This document shows, one piece after another, positions 25,763 through 34,833 of a stretch of DNA of 64,000 nucleotides (position 1 is its first letter; the number at the start of each line of letters is the position of its first letter). Under the pieces are notes generated by a model. It had not been told where the DNA came from, searched no databases, and saw only the letters and a program-made list of their open reading frames with translations. The stretch comes from Zhenpiania hominis (GTDB lineage: Bacteria > Bacillota > Clostridia > Peptostreptococcales > Anaerovoracaceae). The stretch is from NCBI RefSeq assembly GCF_014333425.1, contig NZ_JACRYT010000016.1, positions 1-64,000 of the forward strand, given 5' to 3'. The translations under genes were made by a program, and so were the position numbers.

Positions 25763-27490
25763 TTATTTTTCGCTGTTGATCAGACGGATTGCCCGCGCGA
25801 TTCCTTCATCCACGGACAGTTCCTCTTTTTCCGCGTCTCTTCTCAGCTTATATTCGATTTTGCCTTCCGGCGCTCCTCTTCCCACTGTAAGCCGAACCGG
25901 AATTCCCAGGAGATCCGCGTCCTTGAATTTCACGCCAGGCCGCTCTTTCCGATCATCCAGCAGCACTTCAACACCCGCGTCCATCAGTTCTTTATAGATG
26001 CGCTCGGCCGTCTGCGCCTGCACTTCGTCCTCCGGCTTCATCACTGTAATGATCGCGTGATACGGCGCCACGGAAACCGGCCAGATGATACCGTTTTCAT
26101 CGTGGTGCTGTTCCACTATCGCCGCCAGGGTTCTCGTCACGCCGATTCCGTAGCAGCCCATTACAATCAGCTGATCCTTCTGGTTCTCATCCTTGTAGAT
26201 CGCTCCCATGGATTCGCTGTATTTGGTTCCCAGTTTGAAGACCTGTCCGACTTCAATTCCCCGGGCATGCTTGACCGGAGCTCCGCAGACCGGACATGGA
26301 TCGCCTTCTTTCAAGGTCTTAATATCCGTTACAATATCCGCTTTATAATCTCTGCCGTAATTAACGTTTTTCATATGGTAATCGACCTTGCACGCTCCCG
26401 CGCACAGATTTTTCAGTCCCGGCAGTTCACTGTCAGCCACGATGGTGCAGTCATGCAGGCCTACCGGTCCGGTAAATCCGCCTACACAGCCGGTAGCGGC
26501 CCCCATCTTTTCTTCGTCCGCGAATTCGATGGAATGTTCCGGAATGCCGAGAGCATTGACAAGCTTTGTCATGTTCAGTTCCCGATCTCCTCTGACAAAT
26601 GCCGCCACATATCCGTTTTCTTTTCCTTCTTCGTCATAGGTAACAAAGAGCAGTGCTTTCATCGTCTTTGTCTGCGGGATTCCAAGAAAGTCCGCTACCT
26701 CTTCGATGGTCTTCGTGCCCGGAGTATGTACTTCTTCCCTCGGAAGTTCCGCTTCCTCCGTCGCCGGAGCGTCCACGCAAGCCGCCCGTTCCACCGTCGC
26801 CGCCATATCACACGCTTCGCAATAGGCGATTTCGCTTTCCCCGACTTCCGAAAGGGCGGTGAACTCATGGGAGTTGCTGCCTCCGATGGCTCCGGTATCC
26901 GCTTCCACCGGGCGGAAGGTCAGTCCACAGCGTGTGAAAATACGCTCGTAAGTATCGTACATTTCCTGATAACTTTTATCCAGCCCTTCCTGATCCCGAT
27001 CAAAGGAGTAAGCGTCCTTCATAATGAACTCCCTGCTCCGCATCAGTCCGAAACGCGGACGCGCCTCGTCTCTGTACTTGGTCTGGATCTGATACAGGTT
27101 TACAGGAAGCTGCCGATAGGAAGAAACATCACTGCGGATAATATCCGTAAAAATTTCTTCATGGGTCGGTCCCAGACAAAAGTCCCTTCCATTCCGATCT
27201 TTCAGTCTCCACAGTTCCGGTCCATAGGCAAACCAACGCCCGGACTCCTGCCACAGTTCCGCGGGCTGTACCGCGGACATGTGAATTTCCTGTCCTCCCG
27301 CCCGATCCATTTCTTCTCTTATGATCTCCTCGATCTTTCTGACAGAACGCCACCCAAGAGGCATAAAACCATATACCCCGGATACCAGTTTTCTTATCAT
27401 TCCTGTGCGAAGCAGAAGAATATGGCTTGGAATCTCCGCTTCGTTCGGCACCTCTCTCAAGGTTCTTAAATGCATTTTGGATAGTCTCAT
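25763..27490 (-). CDS. proS: Prolyl-tRNA synthetase (bacterial type, with editing insert)
   Basis: A 575-aa class II synthetase. It has motif 1 around the N-terminal third (MIRKLVSGVYGFMPLGWRSVRKIEEIIREEM), motif 2 (RDEARPRFGLMRSREFIMKDAYSFD), a YbaK-like editing insertion (about 225-390), motif 3 (GCYGIGVTRTLAAIVEQ), and a C-terminal anticodon-binding domain (VLLDDRKERPGVKFKDADLLGIP). It charges tRNA-Pro and clears mischarged Ala. AAGGAG lies rather far (about 15 bases) before the ATG. No T-box leader was seen, and the gene follows ispDF by 25 bases. Confidence 0.96.
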   Translation of the reverse strand: MRLSKMHLRTLREVPNEAEIPSHILLLRTGMIRKLVSGVYGFMPLGWRSVRKIEEIIREEMDRAGGQEIHMSAVQPAELWQESGRWFAYGPELWRLKDRNGRDFCLGPTHEEIFTDIIRSDVSSYRQLPVNLYQIQTKYRDEARPRFGLMRSREFIMKDAYSFDRDQEGLDKSYQEMYDTYERIFTRCGLTFRPVEADTGAIGGSNSHEFTALSEVGESEIAYCEACDMAATVERAACVDAPATEEAELPREEVHTPGTKTIEEVADFLGIPQTKTMKALLFVTYDEEGKENGYVAAFVRGDRELNMTKLVNALGIPEHSIEFADEEKMGAATGCVGGFTGPVGLHDCTIVADSELPGLKNLCAGACKVDYHMKNVNYGRDYKADIVTDIKTLKEGDPCPVCGAPVKHARGIEVGQVFKLGTKYSESMGAIYKDENQKDQLIVMGCYGIGVTRTLAAIVEQHHDENGIIWPVSVAPYHAIITVMKPEDEVQAQTAERIYKELMDAGVEVLLDDRKERPGVKFKDADLLGIPVRLTVGRGAPEGKIEYKLRRDAEKEELSVDEGIARAIRLINSEK

Positions 27491-27515
27491 CTTCTCACTT
27501 TTGTCTCCTTTTTCT

Positions 27516-28661
27516 TTATCGATAGAGCAGGCATACCGCCTGCGCCGCTATTCCCTCTTCTCTCCCGACAAACCCCAGCCGTTCGGTTGTCGTGCCCTTG
27601 ATATTAATCCGGCACGTCTCCAGATCCAGCGTTTTCGACAGATTATCCGTCATATCGCCTATAAGCGATTTTATTTTTGGCCGCTGAGCCATCAGCGTGA
27701 TATCCACATTTCCAACCCGCCAGCCATTTTTATCCAGCAGCCCTTTTACTCTGCGCAGCAGTTCCATGCTGGAAATCCCACGATACTGCGGATCCGTGTC
27801 CGGAAAGTGCCTCCCGATATCGCCCAGCGCCGCCGCGCCCAGAAGGGCGTCCATCAGCGCGTGAACCAGAACATCCGCGTCGGAATGTCCAAGGAGGCCT
27901 TTTTCAAAGGGGATTTTCACTCCCCCCAGAACAAGCGGCAGTCCTTCTTTCAGCTGATGCACATCAAATCCGGTTCCCACTCTGCTTTCCATCGGCATGT
28001 CCTCTCTCGTCGTAATTTTAATATTATCATATGTCCCTCGGACCAAAGCCACACTCTGTCCAATCCGTTCCGCCAGGGTAGCGTCATCGGTGCCATAGTA
28101 GCCATCCGCAAAAGCCTGTTCATAGGCTTTTCTGAGGATTTCTTTTTGAAACCCCTGAGGCGTCTGGACAGCGTACAGACGCTGCCTCGGAAGGTTCGCA
28201 CTTTCCCCGTCTTTTTCCTGCCGGATACTGTCTTTCACCGGAACACAAGCGACAGCCGCCCCTTTTTCTTCCGCAGCCTCAAGCACCGCGTTGATGGTTT
28301 CCTGCCGCACAAAAGGACGAGCTCCATCATGAACCAGAACGTATTCAATCTCAGGACAGAGGCGATCAATTTCCACGATTGCCCGATATACCGAATCCTG
28401 CCGTTCTTCTCCGCCTTCAATAACCGCCTGAATTTTATCCAGTCCGTATCTATCTTTCATTTCCAGGCAAGCCTGTATGTAGTCCCCATTTGTAACAACA
28501 ACGATCCAGTCGATCTCTTTATTGTCACAAAAAGCCCGAACGCTTTTCAGCAGGATGGGCTCTCCTCCGATTTTCAGATATTGTTTTGGAATACTGCTGC
28601 CCATCCGTTTTCCAGTACCGGCAGCAGCGATAATTACCGCTGTTTTTTTCTTATTATTCAT
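27516..28661 (-). CDS. ispDF: Bifunctional IspD-IspF (MEP isoprenoid pathway)
   Basis: A 381-aa fusion. The N-terminal IspD (about 1-225) has the CTP-binding AAAGTGKRMGSSIPKQYL and DGARPFV, and makes CDP-methylerythritol. The C-terminal IspF (about 226-381) has the zinc ligands in GFDVHQL and LLGHSDADVLVHALMDALLGA and closes the ring to 2-C-methylerythritol 2,4-cyclodiphosphate. The two activities are not consecutive (IspE lies between them), yet they are fused as in Campylobacter and alphaproteobacteria. The ATG is five bases after the yacL stop with only a weak ribosome-binding site, so coupling is likely. Confidence 0.95.
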   Translation of the reverse strand: MNNKKKTAVIIAAAGTGKRMGSSIPKQYLKIGGEPILLKSVRAFCDNKEIDWIVVVTNGDYIQACLEMKDRYGLDKIQAVIEGGEERQDSVYRAIVEIDRLCPEIEYVLVHDGARPFVRQETINAVLEAAEEKGAAVACVPVKDSIRQEKDGESANLPRQRLYAVQTPQGFQKEILRKAYEQAFADGYYGTDDATLAERIGQSVALVRGTYDNIKITTREDMPMESRVGTGFDVHQLKEGLPLVLGGVKIPFEKGLLGHSDADVLVHALMDALLGAAALGDIGRHFPDTDPQYRGISSMELLRRVKGLLDKNGWRVGNVDITLMAQRPKIKSLIGDMTDNLSKTLDLETCRINIKGTTTERLGFVGREEGIAAQAVCLLYR

Positions 28662-28666
28662 TTTCT

Positions 28667-29770
28667 CTATTTTGTATGAGGTTTTGCGAAAATCATCCGT
28701 CCCGCAGCTGTCTGCAATACACTGGTAACCAGAACCCTGATATTCTTTCCGATATACCGTCTGCCTTCTTCAACAACAATCATGGTTCCATCATCCAGAT
28801 ACGCCACCGCCTGATTATGCTCTTTTCCCTCCTTAACAAGAAACAGAGACATTTCTTCTCCCGGAAGCACCACCGGTTTCAGCGTATTGGCAAGTTCATT
28901 GATATTCAAAACTTCCACACCCTGAATACCTGCCACTTTGTTCAAATTGAAATCGTTGGTCACAACTTTCCCGTTCATGATCTGCGCCAGTTTCAAAAGC
29001 TTTACATCAACTTCGGGAATTTCATCCAGAGCTTTTTCCGCCTCCGTGTTATAAATTTCAATTCCGTATTCGCTTTGGATCTTATTCAGAATATCCAGCC
29101 CCCGCCTGCCTCGGTTTCTTTTCAAGGAATCCGAGGAATCCGCGATATGGCGCAGTTCCACCAGAACAAATTCGGGGATCACGATTGTTCCTTCAATAAA
29201 TCCCGTCTTCATAATATCCGCGATTCTTCCGTCGATAATGACGCTCGTATCAAAAATTTTCGGCGAAGCATCATGCTTGCCCTTATTTCTGCCACCGGAA
29301 GACGTTCCTCTTTTAGAGTTAAGCCACGCGGATCGGATATCCGGGCCTTTTTTCGTGGCAATCACAACTCCTAAGAACCCCAATACGAGATAGGTCACAA
29401 CATTGAGAATAAACGCGAGGATATTGGGAATTCCCATATAAATCCTGCTGATCAGATACGCGACAATCAGTCCCGCAATCAAACCGACAGTCCCCATGAC
29501 AATATCATTCGTTGATAGCTTCTGCAAATCCGTCTCAATATTGTCCGCAACCTTACTCCCTTGTTTTCCAAGCGTAGGCGTCAACCTGAAAAAGATTAAT
29601 CCAAAAATAATTACGCAAAGAATCGCTATAAAAACTTCCTGTGTGCTTGATAGATTCAGCCGCTGCTCGTAACCGGAAACAGACAATAGAAATCTCGCCA
29701 ATAAAAATACACCATAGCCGACTATGGCGCCTACAATGGTCAGAACAACCCTCATTAATTTTCTCAGCAT
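28667..29770 (-). CDS. PIN/TRAM domain membrane protein (YacL family)
   Basis: A 367-aa protein. Four N-terminal transmembrane helices (about 5-30, 45-63, 93-110, 117-140) are followed by a basic linker, a PIN nuclease-like domain (about 170-285, IFDTSVIIDGRIADI with acidic residues and VTNDFNLNKVA) and a TRAM RNA-binding domain (about 295-360). Family members sit upstream of ispD in many Firmicutes, as here. The function is thought to be membrane-bound RNA cleavage or binding, but it is not settled. The order carD-yacL-ispDF supports the call. Confidence 0.9.
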   Translation of the reverse strand: MLRKLMRVVLTIVGAIVGYGVFLLARFLLSVSGYEQRLNLSSTQEVFIAILCVIIFGLIFFRLTPTLGKQGSKVADNIETDLQKLSTNDIVMGTVGLIAGLIVAYLISRIYMGIPNILAFILNVVTYLVLGFLGVVIATKKGPDIRSAWLNSKRGTSSGGRNKGKHDASPKIFDTSVIIDGRIADIMKTGFIEGTIVIPEFVLVELRHIADSSDSLKRNRGRRGLDILNKIQSEYGIEIYNTEAEKALDEIPEVDVKLLKLAQIMNGKVVTNDFNLNKVAGIQGVEVLNINELANTLKPVVLPGEEMSLFLVKEGKEHNQAVAYLDDGTMIVVEEGRRYIGKNIRVLVTSVLQTAAGRMIFAKPHTK

Positions 29771-29842
29771 CTCTTCACCTCCCTTCCCCTTTATAAATAT
29801 TGCGGCATACGGCCCGCCGGCCTTATTAACGGAGCTAAAGGA

Positions 29843-30316
29843 TTAAACAGCTTCGTCAATAAGAATGTCGGCACTGGCTGCGTCCATATCCCCTGCCAGG
29901 ACAATTTCGCTCAGCAGTATCTGCCTCGCGTTCGTCAGCATTTTTTTCTCGCCGGCAGACAATTTTTTATGTCTTTCAGTGCGAGTCAAATTTCGGACGA
30001 CCTCAGCCACTTCCACCAGATCTCCGGTTTTAAGCTTTTCCATGTTTTCCCGGTACCTTCGATTCCAGTTGTCCGGCATCTTGGAAGATGCCGCATGCAA
30101 CACGGCCAGAATATGTTCAATTTCCTCCGCAGAGATAATATTCCGCACGCCGATGGCATCACTGGTATCTACCGGAATCATAATCTTCATATCGCCGCAA
30201 GGCACTTTTAGGACATAGTACTTTCTCAGCTCGCCAAGAATTTCTTTTTCTTCGATCTTCTCTACGATGCCTGCGCCATGCATTGGATACACGATTTTAT
30301 CACCTATGGCATACAT
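29843..30316 (-). CDS. CarD family transcriptional regulator
   Basis: About 157 aa from the ATG at 30316, which follows TGGAGGTAAATAGT; the longer frame starts without a site. The N-terminal CarD/CdnL/TRCF RNA-polymerase-interaction domain reads YAIGDKIVYPMHGAGIVEKIEEKEILGELRKYYVL. The helical C-terminal domain (NWNRRYRENMEKLKTGDLVEVAEVVRNL...) contacts promoter DNA in known members. It binds the polymerase beta subunit and stabilises open complexes, often at rRNA promoters. It heads the yacL-ispDF-proS run. Confidence 0.93.
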   Translation of the reverse strand: MYAIGDKIVYPMHGAGIVEKIEEKEILGELRKYYVLKVPCGDMKIMIPVDTSDAIGVRNIISAEEIEHILAVLHAASSKMPDNWNRRYRENMEKLKTGDLVEVAEVVRNLTRTERHKKLSAGEKKMLTNARQILLSEIVLAGDMDAASADILIDEAV

Positions 30317-30346
30317 ACTATTTACCTCCAGTCTATACCTAATATA

Positions 30347-30376
30347 AGTATAATTCACTCGTTATGACTGTGTCAA
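30347..30376 (-). promoter_or_regulatory. carD promoter
   Basis: Minus-strand TTGACA (30371-30376), an 18-base spacer, and TATACT (30347-30352), about 31 bases before the start codon. Confidence 0.75.
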
Positions 30377-30465
30377 GTAAATAAATCGTTAATTTTATCA
30401 TACTGATTTTTGACTGTCAACTAAAAAATTAATCAAAAATTTAGAAGTTCTTAAGATAATTATGG

Positions 30466-30471
30466 TATAAT
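30466..30471 (+). promoter_or_regulatory. -10 element for the two-component operon
   Basis: A perfect TATAAT on the plus strand, 80 bases before the response regulator. No good -35 is visible at 17 bases, so activator-assisted transcription (perhaps autoregulation) is possible. Confidence 0.4.
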
Positions 30472-30550
30472 AACAGAAAATTATCATATATCAAACACAC
30501 AGTCTTTGTATTCTAATAGAAAAATGAAGATTTAGAGAGGGGAAAGTTTT

Positions 30551-31222
30551 ATGCCGAAAATATTAGTGGTTGATGACGAACAAAAAATACGTGAGGTAAT
30601 CCGTGAATATTCGGAGTTCAATGGCTTTGAGGTAACAGAAGCTGCCGATGGAATGACCGCGGTAGGGCTCTGCAAACTAAACGACTATGATTTAATTATC
30701 ATGGATATTATGATGCCAAAGCTGGACGGATTCAGCGCCTGTAAAGAAATCAAAAAAATCAAGGATATCCCGATTATCATGCTTTCCGCAAGGAGTGAAG
30801 AATATGACAAGCTTTTTGGATTTGAACTGGGAATCGATGATTATGTGGTAAAGCCTTTTAGCCCGAAAGAACTGATGGCTCGTGTCAACGCGGTACTTGC
30901 CAGACGTCAGGGGGGCGCGCAAAACCAGCCTCAGGTTCTGGAGTTCGGTGGGTTGAGCATTAACATGGCCGCGAGAAGTGTCACAGTCGATGGGGAAAAG
31001 GTAGAACTCACTCCCAAGGAATACGATCTGCTCTTTTATCTTGTTGAAAATCGCAATATCGCTTTATCCCGAGACAAACTTCTTTCTGATATCTGGGGGT
31101 ATGATTTCTTCGGCGATGACCGTACCATCGATACTCATATCAAAAATCTAAGGAACAGTCTTGGAAAATATCGAGATTACATTGTAACGCTAAGAGGAAT
31201 AGGGTATAAATTTGAAGCTTAA
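30551..31222 (+). CDS. OmpR/PhoB family response regulator
   Basis: A 223-aa protein. The receiver domain (1-120) has acidic D8-D9, the phospho-acceptor D52 in IIMDIMMPKLDG, and K101 in VVKPFSP. The C-terminal winged helix (about 130-223, VELTPKEYDLLFYLVENRN...RTIDTHIKNLRNSLG) binds DNA. AGAGAGGGGAAAGTTTT precedes the ATG. The histidine kinase gene overlaps its end by 11 bases, giving a cognate pair. The regulon is not evident; no obvious target gene lies on the same strand. Confidence 0.95.
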   Translation: MPKILVVDDEQKIREVIREYSEFNGFEVTEAADGMTAVGLCKLNDYDLIIMDIMMPKLDGFSACKEIKKIKDIPIIMLSARSEEYDKLFGFELGIDDYVVKPFSPKELMARVNAVLARRQGGAQNQPQVLEFGGLSINMAARSVTVDGEKVELTPKEYDLLFYLVENRNIALSRDKLLSDIWGYDFFGDDRTIDTHIKNLRNSLGKYRDYIVTLRGIGYKFEA

Positions 31223-32630
31223 TTTCAACACGCACAGTATCAAGTTTAAAGTATGTCTGTACTTTATTATATTTGCGGTGCTTCTTCTGGTAATCCTGTG
31301 GAGTCTTCAGGTACTCTTCCTGAACACTTTCTATCAGACAATGAAAGAAGCCAAAACTGAAAAAGTTGCCAAAAGCATTGAATTGGCTTATGAAAGGAAC
31401 GATCTTGCTGAATTTTCCCGACAGGTTGCCGAAATTGCGGAGTCCAGCGATATGTATATCTATATTTCCTATGCGGAAGGACTTCCCTTTATGCTGTATG
31501 GTCTTGATAATTCCAATCACGATTACACGGATGAGATACTTCGTGTAAAGCAGGAAATGGAGGAAAAAAACCTGAAATCCGTTTCCCTTATGATCGATGA
31601 TCCAAGTCGCCCCCGCCGAATTCTGGCCTGCGGAAACATTCTCCGTTCCGAGGATAAGCCGGAACTGATTTCTTATATTTTTTCTCCGCTATGGCCGGTA
31701 ACATCAACGCTGGAAATTCTCACGACTCAGCTGATCTATGTTACCTTTATTTCGTTGGCGCTGGCCCTGTGTCTGGCGATCTATCTGTCCACCAGGATCA
31801 CAACGCCGATTCGCGACATTACGAGATCGGCCGGAAAGCTGGCGGAAGGGGAATACGGTATCGTTTTCAAGGGTGGGCATTACTCGGAACTGAACAACTT
31901 GGCCGATACGCTGACAAAAGCATCCATTGAACTGGAAAAATCTACAATGCTGCAAAAAGATCTGATCGCCAATGTTTCCCACGATCTTCGTACCCCTCTG
32001 ACCATGGTGAAATCCTACGCGGAAATGATTCGGGATCTATCCGGAGATAATCCCAAAAAGAGAAACGCGCACCTGCAGGTAATCATCGATGAGGCTGATC
32101 GTTTAAATCTGTTGGTAAGCGACATGCTGACTCTTTCCCGAATGCAATCGGGCGCTATTGTCATTGAGAAAAAAATATTTGATATCAAAGAAGTCGCAGA
32201 AGGAATCATTCTCTCGTTCAAGCTTTTGAAAGAAAAGGATGGGTATCAGATCAATTTGGACTGCCCTTCCCCGGTTATGGTGGAAGCAGATCCAGAGAGA
32301 ATGAAACAGGTCTTCTCGAACCTGATCAACAACGCGCTGAAGTTCTGCGGGGAAGATAAAGTTGTCAATGTCATTATCAGAAAAAAAGGACGTCACGTTC
32401 TCTGCCAGGTACAGGATCATGGTGTTGGAATTCCTGAGGACGAGCTTCCTCATATCTGGGAGCGATACTATAAGGCCAGTTCCAATATGGTCCGCTCTAC
32501 AACCGGCTCAGGACTCGGATTATCCATTGTAAAAGAGATTCTGTCTTTACACAATGCAAATTACGGAGTGGACAGCACTCTTGGAAAAGGTACTACATTC
32601 TGGTTTGAATTAGATATTTCCTTTAAATAA
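31212..32630 (+). CDS. Sensor histidine kinase
   Basis: A 472-aa membrane kinase. It has TM1 (about 14-36), an extracellular sensor of about 125 residues, and TM2 (about 165-190). A HAMP domain follows (about 190-240), then HisKA with H257 in NVSHDLRTPLTMVKSYAEMI, and HATPase_c (NLINNALKFCG, DHGVGIPEDELPHIWERYYK, GSGLGLSIVKEI). The start is TTG at 31212, inside the response regulator's last codons; a later ATG would remove TM1. The sensor shows no recognised fold. Together with the upstream regulator it responds to an envelope or extracellular cue. Confidence 0.93.
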   Translation: MKLNFNTHSIKFKVCLYFIIFAVLLLVILWSLQVLFLNTFYQTMKEAKTEKVAKSIELAYERNDLAEFSRQVAEIAESSDMYIYISYAEGLPFMLYGLDNSNHDYTDEILRVKQEMEEKNLKSVSLMIDDPSRPRRILACGNILRSEDKPELISYIFSPLWPVTSTLEILTTQLIYVTFISLALALCLAIYLSTRITTPIRDITRSAGKLAEGEYGIVFKGGHYSELNNLADTLTKASIELEKSTMLQKDLIANVSHDLRTPLTMVKSYAEMIRDLSGDNPKKRNAHLQVIIDEADRLNLLVSDMLTLSRMQSGAIVIEKKIFDIKEVAEGIILSFKLLKEKDGYQINLDCPSPVMVEADPERMKQVFSNLINNALKFCGEDKVVNVIIRKKGRHVLCQVQDHGVGIPEDELPHIWERYYKASSNMVRSTTGSGLGLSIVKEILSLHNANYGVDSTLGKGTTFWFELDISFK

Positions 32631-32640
32631 AGACAACGAA

Positions 32641-32675
32641 AAAGAACAGCCGAATTTTGCCTGGCTGTTCTTTTT
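32641..32675. terminator. Bidirectional terminator between the kinase gene and mobB
   Basis: A perfect 11-base stem AAAGAACAGCC (32641-32651) with GGCTGTTCTTT (32663-32673) and an 11-base loop. There is a T-run on each strand's downstream side. Confidence 0.92.
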
Positions 32676-32686
32676 CTCAAAGCAAA

Positions 32687-33331
32687 TTATCCTCTCACGC
32701 AAATTCGGATTTCTTTTCCCTCCTCGTATCCATCCAGGGCTTTCACGGCTCCAACTACGACATTTTTCAACGTATCTTTAACGAATGGAACCATGGGAAT
32801 CTCCACTCCATCAATGGTGAGTACTACATCTGCCTCTTCCTGCTTTTCCTTTGTAACTTTCTCTACTAGATCAGCCAACTTTTCCACCTCCTTAAAACAA
32901 TGAATAACCGGAAGGCCTTTATACGTCTTCCTTTCCTCCGCAATCAGACCGGAAATCGCGACAACGCTCTCCGACATTTTGGGGTCCAGGTCTTCTTCTG
33001 TTTTTCCTGTAAGAATCACCGGACAATCCGCACCGCTGTCTCCTTCAAGAATTACAAAGTCCTCTTTGTAATATTTTAAAAGAGCGTCAATCTCCATTCT
33101 GCGGGAAAAGAGGAGATCCGTTTCGCGTTCTCCCAGAGCAGCCACTCGAACGGCCCCTGCTTGCGCATGTTTATAGGTATCTGTTCCAGGCTGATCCATG
33201 GCAAATCCCTGATAATGGATATCCTTTACCGTTCCTACGCTGTAGCCCCTCCGTCTTAGCTCTTTTACAAGACTGGTGACCGTTGTCGTTTTTCCGGTCT
33301 TTGAGAAACCTTTTACCATTACGATTCTCAA
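32687..33331 (-). CDS. mobB: Molybdopterin-guanine dinucleotide biosynthesis adaptor MobB
   Basis: A 214-aa P-loop protein: GFSKTGKTTT at residues 8-17 (Walker A), VGTVKDIHYQGF, and DFVILEGDSGADCPVI near the second nucleotide motif. A C-terminal extension (about 165-214, VVLTIDGVEIPMVPFVKD...EIRICVRG) is common in clostridial and archaeal MobB. It assists nucleotide attachment to molybdo- or tungstopterin by binding GTP and partner proteins. It is the last gene of the tungstate import operon, 14 bases after the ATPase gene, which ties metal uptake to cofactor assembly. Confidence 0.88.
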   Translation of the reverse strand: MRIVMVKGFSKTGKTTTVTSLVKELRRRGYSVGTVKDIHYQGFAMDQPGTDTYKHAQAGAVRVAALGERETDLLFSRRMEIDALLKYYKEDFVILEGDSGADCPVILTGKTEEDLDPKMSESVVAISGLIAEERKTYKGLPVIHCFKEVEKLADLVEKVTKEKQEEADVVLTIDGVEIPMVPFVKDTLKNVVVGAVKALDGYEEGKEIRICVRG

Positions 33332-33345
33332 GTTTCTTTTCCTCC

Positions 33346-34050
33346 TTAAATCAGCAGTTCTCCTTCAATAAATCTACGTGTCACGGGGTTTTGAGGCATC
33401 CGCAGCATTTGCTGAGCATCTCCCTCTTCCACAAGAAGTCCGTCCTTTAAAAACAGACATCGCTCGCAGACTCTGCGGGCCTGCGCCAGATTATGGGTGA
33501 TCAGAACGATCGTTGTGCCGGAGACTTCATTGATTTTAGTCAGCATCTGCTCGATTTCCGCAGTCGTCGCCGGGTCGATGTTAGCGGTCGGTTCATCCAG
33601 GAGCAGAAGATCCGGATAAAAAGACAAGGCCCGCGCCAGCGCTACCTTCTGTGTCTCTCCGCCTGACAGCTTCCATGCCTTTTTCTTCCGTAAGTCCAGC
33701 AGATTCAGTTCTTCGCAGAGCTGCAGAACCCGCGCCTCGATCCGCTCCCTGTCCCACCCTCGCAGCTTCAGAGGGTAAGCAATGTTATTTTCCACTGTAG
33801 AGGACAGCAGATAGGGTTTTTGAAAGACCTGCGTCATATCCCTCCATGGGATTTCTTCTTTTCCATCATAGAAAATCCGGCCTGCGGAAGGCTCTTCCAG
33901 ACCCGCGATGAGATTCAGCAAGGTGCTTTTTCCCGCGCCGTTGGGACCGATGATTGCCGTCCGTTTGTGACCCTGAATTTCCACCTGTTCTAAATCCAAC
34001 ACGACTTTTCCATCGTAACTTTTTTTCAGTTGTCTTACCTTTAGCTTCAT
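33346..34050 (-). CDS. tupC: Tungstate ABC transporter, ATP-binding protein
   Basis: A 234-aa ATPase with Walker A IIGPNGAGKSTLLN (about 33-46), signature LSGGETQKVALARAL, Walker B LLLLDEPTANIDP and the switch His in VLITHNLAQARRV. It powers uptake of the oxyanion bound by the TupA-type protein. It starts 10 bases after the permease stop. The short C-terminus lacks the extra TOBE/Mop regulatory domain of ModC, in line with TupC rather than ModC. Confidence 0.87.
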   Translation of the reverse strand: MKLKVRQLKKSYDGKVVLDLEQVEIQGHKRTAIIGPNGAGKSTLLNLIAGLEEPSAGRIFYDGKEEIPWRDMTQVFQKPYLLSSTVENNIAYPLKLRGWDRERIEARVLQLCEELNLLDLRKKKAWKLSGGETQKVALARALSFYPDLLLLDEPTANIDPATTAEIEQMLTKINEVSGTTIVLITHNLAQARRVCERCLFLKDGLLVEEGDAQQMLRMPQNPVTRRFIEGELLI

Positions 34051-34059
34051 CCTGCCCTC

Positions 34060-34755
34060 CTATCGACTTTCTCTTTCCTGAAAATGATACAGCAACGCAT
34101 TCACAAGAAAGGAAATTGCCAGCAGAATGATTCCGATAGCAATGGCTCTCTCGTAATTCCCCATTCCCTTAAGCTCTGTGATATAGGTTGTCATCACCCG
34201 GGTCCTGCCTTTAATATTGCCTCCTACGATCATGACCGCCCCCACTTCGGAAATCGCTCTTCCAAAACCGCTTACCACTGATGTGGTCAAACCAGTCCGC
34301 ATTTCATAGATTAAAAGCTTCATGCGGGACGCTTTCCTGGCTCCCAACGTAGTTGCCAGTTTGTATACCACCGGCGCCTTTTCTTTTACCAGATTATAGG
34401 TCAGGCCGGTCACAATGGGCGTCACCAGGCAAATCTGCGCGATGATCATGGCCGTTACCGTATAGTTAAGCTGAAAGCTGCCCAGCGGTCCTCTCCGCAT
34501 AAGGATCAAAAATACCGTAAGACCTGCGATGACGGGAGGCAGGCTCATCAGAGTATAAATCACGCGGATCAGAATTCCCTTTCCCCGAAAGGAATGGGTC
34601 CCCAAAAAGACGCCGGCAGGAATTCCGATACAGCTGGAAATCACTACGGAAAAAAAGGAAACATAAAGGGACAATCCCACAATTTCAAAAATCTCCGCAT
34701 CACCGCTAAAAATCAGCCGAAGGGCCTCCATTACTCCATGTCCAATTGCATCCAT
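34060..34755 (-). CDS. tupB: Tungstate ABC transporter, permease
   Basis: A 231-aa permease with five to six helices. The EAA-type cytoplasmic loop that docks the ATPase is around ATTLGARKASRMKLLIYEMRTGLTTSVVSGFGRAISEVGAVMIVGGN (about 140-185). It belongs to the tungstate/anion permease group (MetI-like fold). It sits between the binding-protein gene and the ATPase gene. A hairpin upstream probably keeps its level below that of TupA. Confidence 0.87.
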   Translation of the reverse strand: MDAIGHGVMEALRLIFSGDAEIFEIVGLSLYVSFFSVVISSCIGIPAGVFLGTHSFRGKGILIRVIYTLMSLPPVIAGLTVFLILMRRGPLGSFQLNYTVTAMIIAQICLVTPIVTGLTYNLVKEKAPVVYKLATTLGARKASRMKLLIYEMRTGLTTSVVSGFGRAISEVGAVMIVGGNIKGRTRVMTTYITELKGMGNYERAIAIGIILLAISFLVNALLYHFQERESR

Positions 34756-34790
34756 ACGCTTGTCCTTTCCAAAATCAGCCCTATTATATC

Positions 34791-34821
34791 AAAAAAGAGC
34801 GGAAATGTCTCCCGCTCTTTT
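34791..34821 (-). terminator. Intra-operon hairpin after tupA
   Basis: A 10-base perfect stem AAAAGAGCGG/CCGCTCTTTT (34812-34821 with 34793-34802), extended by further T residues on the minus strand. It sits directly after the binding-protein gene, where partial termination is usual for ABC importers. Confidence 0.85.
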
Positions 34822-34833
34822 ATCTTACTTAAC

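Noticed and set aside
25400..27469. A 689-codon open frame on the plus strand across proS
   Set aside because: It is exactly antisense to the prolyl-tRNA synthetase gene, has no ribosome-binding site and its translation has no recognisable domain. It is a codon-bias shadow. The same holds for the long antisense frames at 43131-45071, 37927-39804 and 48980-50116.
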